This document shows, one piece after another, positions 40,632-47,617 of a stretch of 64,000 nt of DNA (the stretch's first letter is position 1; each line of letters begins with the position of its first letter). Location: NCBI RefSeq assembly GCF_000423665.1, contig NZ_AUIK01000027.1, positions 62,001 to 126,000 of the forward strand, written 5' to 3'. A model generated the notes under the pieces. That model was given only the letters and a program-made list of their open reading frames with translations. It was not told the DNA's origin and made no database searches. The stretch is from Solirubrobacter soli DSM 22325 (GTDB lineage Bacteria; Actinomycetota; Thermoleophilia; Solirubrobacterales; Solirubrobacteraceae). Both the position numbers and the translations under genes were made by a program.

Positions 40632-41273
40632 ATGGACGGCCTGGACATCCCGAAGCTGCGAGGCGTCACCCACGCCTACGCGTTCTGGTGCGCCCTGGTC
40701 GCCGCCGCGCTGCTGATCGCGTTCTCGCCCGGCGGGGTCCCGCGGGTCGCCGCGGCCGTCTACGGCGTCGGGCTGTGCGCGCTCTTCGGCGGCTCCGGCC
40801 TGTACCACCGGTGGCGCTGGCATCCGCGCTGGCGGCCGATCCTGCGCCGGATCGACCACTCGACGATCTACGTGTTCATCGCGGCCTGTTACACGCCGGT
40901 CGCGCTGCTGATCCTCGACGGCGCGACCAAGTGGGTGGTGTTGGGGGTCGTCTGGATCGGCGCGGCGCTGGGCGTCGTGTTCAGCGTCGCCTGGATCAAC
41001 GCGCCGCGGGCGCTGTGCTCGGCGACGTACGTCCTGCTCGGGTGGGTCGCGCTGCTCTGCGTGCCGCAGCTCAAGGACGCGCTGCCGCTGGCACCGCTGG
41101 TCCTGATCGCGTCCGGAGGCCTGCTCTACACCGCCGGCGCGGTGATCTTCGCGCTGGGTCGCCCGAACCCGTGGCCGCGCACCTTCGGCTTCCACGAGAT
41201 CTTCCACGTGTTCGTGATCCTGGCCGCTGTGGCACATTTTGTCGCCATGGCGGGCTGGATCGTGGTGTCATGA
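40632..41273 (+). CDS. Hemolysin III / PAQR family membrane protein
   Basis: The 213-residue protein has seven predicted helices and the family's metal-binding signature: GSGLYHRWRWHP, RRIDHSTIYVFIAACYTP, and the C-terminal FHEIFHVFVILAAVAHF. These histidines and aspartate coordinate zinc in PAQR proteins, suggesting a lipid-hydrolase role rather than a toxin. ATG 40632 is preferred over the upstream GTG at 40608; AATACT ends 6 nt before it. Confidence 0.88.
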   Translation: MDGLDIPKLRGVTHAYAFWCALVAAALLIAFSPGGVPRVAAAVYGVGLCALFGGSGLYHRWRWHPRWRPILRRIDHSTIYVFIAACYTPVALLILDGATKWVVLGVVWIGAALGVVFSVAWINAPRALCSATYVLLGWVALLCVPQLKDALPLAPLVLIASGGLLYTAGAVIFALGRPNPWPRTFGFHEIFHVFVILAAVAHFVAMAGWIVVS

Positions 41274-41337
41274 GGAGCCCGGCAACGGGCAGCGCGGCAC
41301 CGAGCGTGCGGTTTCGGGCATCCCGGGTGTGGTGTCG

Positions 41338-42033
41338 GTGAACACAGGCTGGGACGCGGAGTACGAGGGCGACGGCGGCGTGCCGTCGAGCTATCGGCAC
41401 GAGCCGTCGGGCGCGGTCGTCTGGGCGTTCTCGCGCGGGGTGGGCGGCGCGCGCGGCCTCGACGTGGGCTGCGGAACCGGCCGCAACACGCTCTACGCGG
41501 CGGCGCAGGGAGTGCGCATGACCGGGTTCGACCGCTCGCCCGCGGCGATCGAGCGCGCCCGCGAGCGCGGCGGCGACGCCGAGTTCCTCGTCCACGACCT
41601 GGCTGACGGGCTGCCGGTCGGAGACGGCTCGATCGACGTGCTGCTGGACATCTTCGTCTACAAGCACGTCGTCCACCCGGACGCGCGCCGGGAGTACCGC
41701 GACGAGATGCAGCGGGTGCTCGCTCCGGGCGGGCGGGTCGTGCTGCACCTCGCGGAGCCGACCGACGGCTACTACGGCTCCTGCCCGCTCCTCGGCGACG
41801 CCCACGCCTGGCCGCACGCGGTCGTCGACCCGGTCGTGGGCGTGGGCAGCGTGCTGTTCACGCTCGACGAGCTGCGCCACGAGTTCGCCGGGTTCGAGCT
41901 GGTCGACTCCCAGGCGCGGCGCAAGGACGGCGACATGCACGGCGCCGTCTACGAGCGTCACACGCTGACGGCGATCTTCACGACCTCGACGCCCGCGGCG
42001 CCGAGCACGTCCTCCCCGTCGAGCACCGCGTAG
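41338..42033 (+). CDS. Class I SAM methyltransferase
   Basis: The 231-residue protein has motif I GLDVGCGTGRNTLYAAAQG, GFDRSPAAIERARERG and LDIFVYKHVVHPDARREY, a typical small-molecule methyltransferase. It starts VNTGWDAEYEG at GTG 41338 (GTG 41332 is an alternative). Its last 76 nt overlap the convergent deaminase gene, where the C terminus becomes low-complexity (TSTPAAPSTSSPSSTA). The true function is unknown. Confidence 0.75.
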   Translation: MNTGWDAEYEGDGGVPSSYRHEPSGAVVWAFSRGVGGARGLDVGCGTGRNTLYAAAQGVRMTGFDRSPAAIERARERGGDAEFLVHDLADGLPVGDGSIDVLLDIFVYKHVVHPDARREYRDEMQRVLAPGGRVVLHLAEPTDGYYGSCPLLGDAHAWPHAVVDPVVGVGSVLFTLDELRHEFAGFELVDSQARRKDGDMHGAVYERHTLTAIFTTSTPAAPSTSSPSSTA

Positions 42034-42773
42034 CCCGTGCGGTAGTGCACGCGGGCGATGCCGCTCGCGGCGATCAGCTTCGCGCACGGCGGGCAGGGGA
42101 AGTCGGTCACGTAGATCTCCGCGCCCTGGGTCGACCGGCCGGCGCGGGCGGCGGCGGCGATCAGGCGCGCCTCCGCGTGCATCGCGGTGCTCAGCTCGAG
42201 GTGCACGCCCTTGAAGAAGTTCGACCGCGGGTCGCCGACGGCGTACGGGGACTGCGGGTGCGGGAGGTGCTCGTTGCGGGTCGCCTCGACGGTGCCGTCC
42301 GCGAAGCGGATCGCCGCGCCGACCTGGCGCCAGAAGTCGATGCTGTGCTCGGCCTGGGCCTCGGCCAGCGCCGGGAGGTCGTGCTCGTCGATGACGCGGT
42401 CCGGCCTCGGGGGCCTCAGCGCGACGACGCGCGGCTTGTCCCAGCGCAGGAACGCGGTGTCGTAGAGGACCTCGGCGCGTGGGAAGAACCGCTCGACGAC
42501 CTGGTAGCTGACGTCCTCGGCGGGCAGGATCAGTTGGGGGTTCTGCTCGGCGAGAGCGCGGGCGGCGGCTTCATCGAGGATATGGACCTCCAGGCCCCAC
42601 GCCGCGAGCGCCGGCGCGACCTCCTCGGGCGTCAGTGCGCGGATGTCCTTCGCCAGCGGGCGATAGTCCGTGTAGAGCTCCGGCCCGATCAGGTGGACCG
42701 GATGCGAGTGGGCGTGCAGGAAGCGCCGGTACCCCTCGTGGAGCACCGGGATGTACGCCACGACGGCCTTCAT
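41958..42773 (-). CDS. Deoxycytidylate deaminase-type protein with novel N-terminal extension
   Basis: The C-terminal 90 residues carry the zinc deaminase motifs MHAEARLIAAAARAG and DFPCPPCAKLIAASG, as in dCMP deaminases that make dUMP for thymidylate synthase. The first 150 or so residues (VVAYIPVLHEGYRRFLHAHS, LYTDYRPLAKDIRALTPEEV) match no domain I recognise. The gene overlaps the upstream nucleotidyltransferase gene by 4 nt. The setting beside thyA and folA supports a nucleotide role, but the extension may change the substrate. Confidence 0.75.
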   Translation of the reverse strand: MKAVVAYIPVLHEGYRRFLHAHSHPVHLIGPELYTDYRPLAKDIRALTPEEVAPALAAWGLEVHILDEAAARALAEQNPQLILPAEDVSYQVVERFFPRAEVLYDTAFLRWDKPRVVALRPPRPDRVIDEHDLPALAEAQAEHSIDFWRQVGAAIRFADGTVEATRNEHLPHPQSPYAVGDPRSNFFKGVHLELSTAMHAEARLIAAAARAGRSTQGAEIYVTDFPCPPCAKLIAASGIARVHYRTGYAVLDGEDVLGAAGVEVVKIAVSV

Positions 42774-43351
42774 GGCCGGCGCAGGATGTCGTCGATCAGC
42801 CCGGGCAGGACCTGGGCCAGCTTCGGGCCGAGGCGGTCGCCCATGTGCATGTACATCTGGCGGATACGTTCTGAGGTCGTGACCGACGCCTGACGCGAGA
42901 CGACCTCGATCCGCCCGACGACGGTCAGCAGCTCCTCCTGCTCGGCCTCGGTGTAGGAGTGGTCCTCGGTGAGCACGAGCACGTCCGGCGCGACGGCCTT
43001 GATCAGCGCCCAGCGCGGCTCGTCGTCGTCCTTGAGGTAGATCATGTCGACCGGGCGCTGGTAGGCCAGCATCTCCAGCCGCTCCTCCTGCGGGACCATC
43101 GGACGGTCGTCGCCCTTGCGGCGGCGGATCTTGGCGTCCGAGTCCACACCCACGACCAGGATCCCGCCGAACTCCTTGGCCCGCTGGAGGTACTTGACGT
43201 GCCCGAGGTGGATCAGGTCGAACGAGCCCGAAGTCAGCACGATCTTGTAGTCGAGCCCGCGCAGATGCGAGACCTTGCGCGTCACTTCGTCGAGCGTCGT
43301 GACCAGACGCTCCTCGAAATTCGCCTCGGTGCTGAGAATGCCGCCGCTCAT
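42770..43351 (-). CDS. HIGH-type nucleotidyltransferase (RfaE/TagD-like)
   Basis: The 193-residue protein has the cytidylyltransferase motif TSGSFDLIHLGHVKYLQRA and, later, a SVTTSERI segment in the place of the usual (S)TTxxI nucleotide loop. It would couple CTP or ATP to a phosphorylated small molecule. It is translated together with the deaminase downstream. TAAGGT (43369-43364) lies 12 nt before the ATG at 43351. Confidence 0.82.
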   Translation of the reverse strand: MSGGILSTEANFEERLVTTLDEVTRKVSHLRGLDYKIVLTSGSFDLIHLGHVKYLQRAKEFGGILVVGVDSDAKIRRRKGDDRPMVPQEERLEMLAYQRPVDMIYLKDDDEPRWALIKAVAPDVLVLTEDHSYTEAEQEELLTVVGRIEVVSRQASVTTSERIRQMYMHMGDRLGPKLAQVLPGLIDDILRRP

Positions 43352-43410
43352 AGCGAAGGAATGACCTTACAAAGCCGAGGTCCGACCGGCGCCTTCGCCA
43401 GACTGGATCA

Positions 43411-44319
43411 GTGCCCAATTACCGACCCTTCGCCGCGCGCCGCCCGAGCACGCAGTACCAGGACATGCTCCGGACGATCCGCGACGACGGGGTCCACGTG
43501 CACACCAAGCAGGGCGAGGACGCGCTGGCCGTCGCGGGCGTGCAGATGCGCTTCCCGATGGCCCACGGAGCCGCGGTGATCACCGAGCGGTCGATCAAGG
43601 GCTTCGTCAACAAGGCGATCGGCGAGCTGTGCGCGTTCATCAACGGCGCCCGCACGCTCGACGAGCTGCGCGAGTTCGGCTGCGACTGGTGGGACGCGTG
43701 GGCGACGCCCGAGAAGTCCGGCTCGCGTGGGTTGCAGGCCGGGGACCTCGGCCCGGGCTCCTACGGGCACGCGTTCCACAACTTCACCACCGACCTCGAC
43801 GGCGACGACCCCGGGTTCGACCAGCTCCCCCACCTGATCAAGAAGCTGAAGGACCTGCCGCTGGACCGCACGGCCGTGATGAGTCCGTGGATCCCGCAGG
43901 CCAACCATCGCGAGGCGGGCGTCAAGTCGCGCAATACGATCGCTCCCTGCCACGGCTGGATCCACGCGCTGGTTCTGGACGACAAGCTGCACCTGATCCA
44001 CAACCAGCGCTCGGGCGACACGCCGATCGGCGTGCCGTCCAACATGGCGCAGTACACGGCGCTCGGCCTGATGATCGAGCACCTGATCGGCTACGAGTTC
44101 GTGGAATACGTCCACTGGATCCAGTACGCGCACATCTACGTGAACCAGCTGGAAGCGGTCGACGAGATGCTGGGTCGCGAGCCGCGCCGCCTCCCCACGC
44201 TGTCGCTGTCCGAGGCGGGCAAGCGCGTCACCGACATCCACGACTTCCGCGCCGAGCACTTCGAGCTCACCGACTACGACCCGCATCCCGCGATCAAGGG
44301 CATCCCGGTGCTGACGTGA
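43411..44319 (+). CDS. thyA: Thymidylate synthase ThyA
   Basis: The 302-residue protein keeps the key thymidylate synthase residues: the catalytic cysteine in APCHGWIH, the phosphate and pterin site in HNQRSGDTPIGVP, the uracil-binding asparagine in PSNMAQYTAL, and YAHIYVNQ in place of the usual DxHxYxNH. It is clearly diverged from E. coli ThyA. It converts dUMP to dTMP and makes dihydrofolate, which the next gene reduces. GTG 43411 follows a weak -10 (CAGACT) by 6 nt. Confidence 0.85.
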   Translation: MPNYRPFAARRPSTQYQDMLRTIRDDGVHVHTKQGEDALAVAGVQMRFPMAHGAAVITERSIKGFVNKAIGELCAFINGARTLDELREFGCDWWDAWATPEKSGSRGLQAGDLGPGSYGHAFHNFTTDLDGDDPGFDQLPHLIKKLKDLPLDRTAVMSPWIPQANHREAGVKSRNTIAPCHGWIHALVLDDKLHLIHNQRSGDTPIGVPSNMAQYTALGLMIEHLIGYEFVEYVHWIQYAHIYVNQLEAVDEMLGREPRRLPTLSLSEAGKRVTDIHDFRAEHFELTDYDPHPAIKGIPVLT

Positions 44320-44789
44320 TCGCCTGCGTCGTCGCGCATTCCAAGAACCGCGTGATCGGCCGCGACGGCGATCTGCCGTGGCACCTGCCCGCCGACATGC
44401 GGCGCTTCCGCGAGCTGACGAGCGGCCACGCCGTCGTGATGGGCCGCAAGACATACGAGTCGCTGCCGGATCGCTTCCGGCCGCTCCCGAACCGCCGCAA
44501 CCTGGTGCTGAGCCGTGACCCGGGCTTCGTCGCGCCGGGCGCCGAGGTCTTCCCGGACCTCGCGAGCGCGCTCGCGGCCTGCGACGGCGACTGCTTCGTG
44601 ATCGGCGGCGGCACGACCTATGAGCAGGCGCTCGCGGTCGCCGACCGCGTCTACGCCACCGAGATCGACGCGCACGTCGAGGGCGACACGTTCTTCCCCG
44701 AATTGGGAGGCTGGCGGGCGGTCGAGGTCTCGGAGCCTGAGGCCGAGAACGGCCACAGCTTCAGCTTCATCACCTACGAGCGTGGCTGA
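44316..44789 (+). CDS. folA: Dihydrofolate reductase
   Basis: The 157-residue enzyme shows the substrate-binding NRVIGRDGDLPWHLPADMRR with its catalytic aspartate, the NADPH-binding VVMGRKTYESLP and FVIGGGTTYEQAL, and the C-terminal FFPELGGWRAVEV. GTG 44316 overlaps thyA by 4 nt, the usual pairing that regenerates tetrahydrofolate. Confidence 0.94.
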   Translation: MIACVVAHSKNRVIGRDGDLPWHLPADMRRFRELTSGHAVVMGRKTYESLPDRFRPLPNRRNLVLSRDPGFVAPGAEVFPDLASALAACDGDCFVIGGGTTYEQALAVADRVYATEIDAHVEGDTFFPELGGWRAVEVSEPEAENGHSFSFITYERG

Positions 44790-45225
44790 CCTCTACTACC
44801 TCGACGCCGCCCGCCACGACGACCAGTCCGAGCGGATGCGCGAGCACGAGGCCGCCGGCCGCTGCGTCTTCTGCCCCGAGCACGTCGCGACGTACCAGAC
44901 CAACCCGGTCGAGTACACCGGCGAGCACTGGTACTACAAGCGCAACGACTGGCCGTACGCCGGCACCGTCGCCCACTACCTGATCGTTCCGCTGCGCCAC
45001 GTCGTCGCCTTCGACGAGTTGCCGGACGAGGCGGGTGCCGAGCTGTGGGCGATCAAGCGCCGCCTGAAGGCCCAGCTGGACCCGCTCGCCACCGCCACCG
45101 TCGAGCGCTCGGGCGACATGCGCCTCAACGGCGGCAGCGTCGCCCACCTGCACGTGCACTTCGTGGCGCTCGGCCCGGATCCGGTCAAGACCGTGCGCTT
45201 CCGGGTCAGCGAGCGAGCCGGCTAG
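44782..45225 (+). CDS. HIT family hydrolase
   Basis: The 147-residue protein has the histidine triad in NGGSVAHLHVHFVALG and the upstream HYLIVPLRHVVAFDEL. A CVFCPEH segment resembles the zinc-binding start of HIT proteins. These enzymes cleave nucleotide conjugates such as AMP-lysine or dinucleoside polyphosphates. GTG 44782 overlaps folA by 8 nt, so it is probably part of the thyA operon. Confidence 0.85.
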   Translation: MADLYYLDAARHDDQSERMREHEAAGRCVFCPEHVATYQTNPVEYTGEHWYYKRNDWPYAGTVAHYLIVPLRHVVAFDELPDEAGAELWAIKRRLKAQLDPLATATVERSGDMRLNGGSVAHLHVHFVALGPDPVKTVRFRVSERAG

Positions 45226-46615
45226 GAAGCCACATCGCCGGCAAGAGGGCGACACCGGCGAGGCCGATCGTCCACCAGAACGTGTCGCCGAACGCCGCCG
45301 TGGGGTCGCTCCCGCCCGTCAACGCGTTCTGGAGGATCACGGCCAGGATCGCGGTGCCGAGCGAGCCGCCGATCTGCTGGATGATCCGGATCGACGCCGT
45401 CGCGCGCGGGATCGCGCTGCGCGGGATGTCCGCGTAGCAGGCCGACATCGTCGGCACGAGCGCCAGGCCCAGACCGACGCCGCGGACGAACAGCGCGGCG
45501 CCGAGGAGCACCTCGCTCGTCCCGTGCTCGACCAGCGCGTACGGGATCGTCGACAGCGTCGACAGCGCGAGGCCCACCAGCACGATCGGGCGCGCCGCCA
45601 CCTTGTCCGCGAGGCGGCTGGCGATGACGATCGAGACCATCGTGCCGGCGCCCTGCGGGGCCAGCAGCAGCCCGGCCTCGAGGGCGCTGCGTGAACGCGC
45701 GACCTGCTCGAACAGCGGCAGCAGGAACATCGCGCCGAACAACGATCCCCCGAGCGCGAACATCAGGCCCGACGACGCGGCGAACGACGGGACGCGCAGC
45801 AGGCGGACGTCGATGATCGGTTGGATCGTCGTCCGCAGCGCGTGGATCGTGAACGCCGCCAGCAGGACCGCGCCGAGCGCGAGCGGGACGAGCACGCCCG
45901 CCGTGGCGAAGCCGCCCGCGTGGCCCGCCTGCGAGAAGCCGTACACGATCGCGGCGAGCCCGGGCGACAGCAGCGCGAGGCCGAGGAAGTCCAACCGCGA
46001 CGAGCGGCCCTCGGAGCGGGTGTCCGGCATCAAGCGCCAGGCGAGCGCCAGCGCGATGAGGCACACGGGCACGTTGACGAAGAAGATCCAGCGCCAGCTC
46101 GCGCCGTCGAGGATCAGCCCACCCACGACCGGGCCGAGGATCGGGCCGAGCTGCGCGGGGATCGCGACGACCCCCATCGCCCGCCCGATCCGCCGCGGGC
46201 CCGCCGCCTGGGCGAGGATCGCCTGCATCAGCGGGACGAGCATCCCGCCCCCGAGCCCCTGAAGGATGCGGAACGCGATCAGGCTCTCCGGTGACCAGGC
46301 GAGTCCGCACAGCACCGATCCGCCGAGGAAGCCCGCGAGCGACAGCAACCACATCCGGCGCCCGCCGAACCGGTCCAGCGCCCAACCGGTGAGCGGGATC
46401 GCCACCGTCAACGCCAACAGGTATCCGGTCGACACCCACTGGATCGTCGAGATCGTCGTCCCGAGCTCCTCCCCCAGCCGGTCGATCGCGACGGCGACGA
46501 TCGTCGTGTCGAGGATCGCCGCGATCGCCCCCACGAGCAGAACGCCGGAGAGCCTCAGCAGCTCCGGGGTCAGGCCCGTCTCGTCGTCCTGTCGGAGAGC
46601 GGTTTCGGAAGCCAT
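45206..46615 (-). CDS. MFS drug efflux transporter, DHA2 (14-helix) type
   Basis: The 469-residue protein has motif D1 (AILDTTIVAVAIDRLGEEL), motif A (GWALDRFGGRRMWLLSL), motif B (FRILQGLGGGMLVPLMQAI) and motif C (LGPILGPVVGGLI) of the EmrB/QacA family. It is likely a proton-driven exporter of hydrophobic compounds, controlled by the divergent TetR. Its -10 element (TACGGT) is buried in the operator. The 3' end overlaps the HIT gene by 20 nt. Confidence 0.92.
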   Translation of the reverse strand: MASETALRQDDETGLTPELLRLSGVLLVGAIAAILDTTIVAVAIDRLGEELGTTISTIQWVSTGYLLALTVAIPLTGWALDRFGGRRMWLLSLAGFLGGSVLCGLAWSPESLIAFRILQGLGGGMLVPLMQAILAQAAGPRRIGRAMGVVAIPAQLGPILGPVVGGLILDGASWRWIFFVNVPVCLIALALAWRLMPDTRSEGRSSRLDFLGLALLSPGLAAIVYGFSQAGHAGGFATAGVLVPLALGAVLLAAFTIHALRTTIQPIIDVRLLRVPSFAASSGLMFALGGSLFGAMFLLPLFEQVARSRSALEAGLLLAPQGAGTMVSIVIASRLADKVAARPIVLVGLALSTLSTIPYALVEHGTSEVLLGAALFVRGVGLGLALVPTMSACYADIPRSAIPRATASIRIIQQIGGSLGTAILAVILQNALTGGSDPTAAFGDTFWWTIGLAGVALLPAMWLPSRLAR

Positions 46616-46664
46616 CCGATACACCGTATCGCAAAATCGATACGGTGTATCGGCGAGATACGAT
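46616..46664. promoter_or_regulatory. TetR operator and divergent promoters
   Basis: CCGATACACCGTATCG (46616-46631) and CGATACGGTGTATCGG (46638-46653) are perfect 16-bp inverted arms with a 6-bp spacer. Each arm is itself nearly palindromic (CGATAC-N3-GTATCG), so two dimers could bind. The MFS -10 TACGGT (46628-46623) lies within the left arm and ends 7 nt before its ATG. The tetR -10 TACGAT (46659-46664) is just past the right arm and ends 8 nt before ATG 46673. Confidence 0.8.
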
Positions 46665-46672
46665 GCGTGACC

Positions 46673-47236
46673 ATGCCGGCCGCCAGCGAACGTCCCGTGC
46701 TGACCCGCGACGCGATCGTCACCAAGGCCGTCGCGATCGCCGACGCCGAAGGCCTCGAGGCCGTCTCGATCCGCCGGCTCGCCGCCGACCTCCCCGCCCG
46801 CCCGATGAGCCTCTACAACCACATCGCCGACAAGGACGAGCTCGTCGGCCTGATGCTGGACCGGATCATCGACGAAGGCATGATCGGCGACGCGCTCTCC
46901 GCCGACTGGCGCGAGGCGATGCGCCAGGTCGCGCGCGCCGCCCGCGAATCCGCCGAACGGCACCCCTGGCTGCTCTCCGCCCGCGTCCGCGCGATCCCCC
47001 GGCGCGAGAGCTTAATCCGCCACCACGAGGAGTCACTCCGCGCGCTCGACGGCTTTCCGGGCTCCACGGCCGACAAACTGCGCCTGCTCGTCGCGGTCGA
47101 CACGTACACGCTCGGCCACGTCGCCATGAACACCCCGCACCGCTCGGTGACCTTCGCCGAGTACGGCGTCCCGGAGGACAGCTTCGACGTCGGGCTGGAG
47201 TGGCTGCTCGAGGGTGCTGCGCAGACGCTGGGTTAG
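46673..47236 (+). CDS. TetR family repressor
   Basis: The 187-residue protein has an N-terminal TetR helix-turn-helix (AIVTKAVAIADAEGLEAVSI followed by PARPMSLYNHIADKDELVG) and a TetR_C-type ligand domain. It should bind the palindromes in the intergenic region, repressing the MFS gene and probably itself. ATG 46673 is chosen over GTG 46667 because the TACGAT element ends 8 nt upstream of it. Confidence 0.9.
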   Translation: MPAASERPVLTRDAIVTKAVAIADAEGLEAVSIRRLAADLPARPMSLYNHIADKDELVGLMLDRIIDEGMIGDALSADWREAMRQVARAARESAERHPWLLSARVRAIPRRESLIRHHEESLRALDGFPGSTADKLRLLVAVDTYTLGHVAMNTPHRSVTFAEYGVPEDSFDVGLEWLLEGAAQTLG

Positions 47237-47257
47237 CGCGCCTGGCACGCCGAGCTG

Positions 47258-47263
47258 AATAAT
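47258..47263 (+). promoter_or_regulatory. -10 element of the conflict-system operon
   Basis: AATAAT, in an A/T-rich patch unusual for this window, ends 6 nt before the ATG of the leader ORF at 47270. Confidence 0.45.
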
Positions 47264-47269
47264 GCGGGC

Positions 47270-47299
47270 ATGATGACTTCAAAGGCGATGTTGCGATGA
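47270..47299 (+). CDS. 9-residue leader peptide ORF
   Basis: ATG 47270 opens a 9-codon frame encoding MMTSKAMLR. Its TGA overlaps the ATG of the next gene (ATGA at 47296-47299). It sits exactly where a leaderless transcript would start, so ribosomes would translate it first and then reinitiate. It could tune expression of the downstream system; conservation would be the test. Confidence 0.4.
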   Translation: MMTSKAMLR

Positions 47300-47607
47300 C
47301 GGAGATCGCGCGATTCACGATCGACGAAGCAGGCGGCGACGTCCTCGTCGAGGTCGACAAGACCGCAGGGCTCCAGCGCGTCGCGCGTGGAGACGACGGG
47401 ATCTACCGAGCGACCGAGCGCGTCGACGCCGCTCTCGCAGCGGTGACGCCGGCGGCGCGCCGTGTGCTCGACGCAGTCAAGGAGATCGCGCCCTCGTCGA
47501 CCGAGGTCGAGTTCGGGATCAAGCTCACGGCGGAAGCCGGCGCGATCCTGGCGAAGGCGTCGGGAGAAGCGCACTTCACCGTGAAGATGTCCTGGGAGCA
47601 CAAATAG
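47296..47607 (+). CDS. Trypco1-type small protein (CU044_2847 family)
   Basis: The 103-residue protein resembles the trypsin-co-occurring domain 1 family: an opening strand (IARFTIDEAGGDVLVEVDKT), a central helix (LAAVTPAARRVLDAVKEIAP), the conserved EVEFGIKLTAEAG, and a final strand (GEAHFTVKMSWEH). Such proteins sit beside trypsin-like and NTPase components of bacterial conflict systems and probably act as adaptors or substrates of the protease. The next gene encodes that protease. Family assignment is by pattern memory. Confidence 0.75.
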   Translation: MTEIARFTIDEAGGDVLVEVDKTAGLQRVARGDDGIYRATERVDAALAAVTPAARRVLDAVKEIAPSSTEVEFGIKLTAEAGAILAKASGEAHFTVKMSWEHK

Positions 47608-47617
47608 AGCTCCCCCG

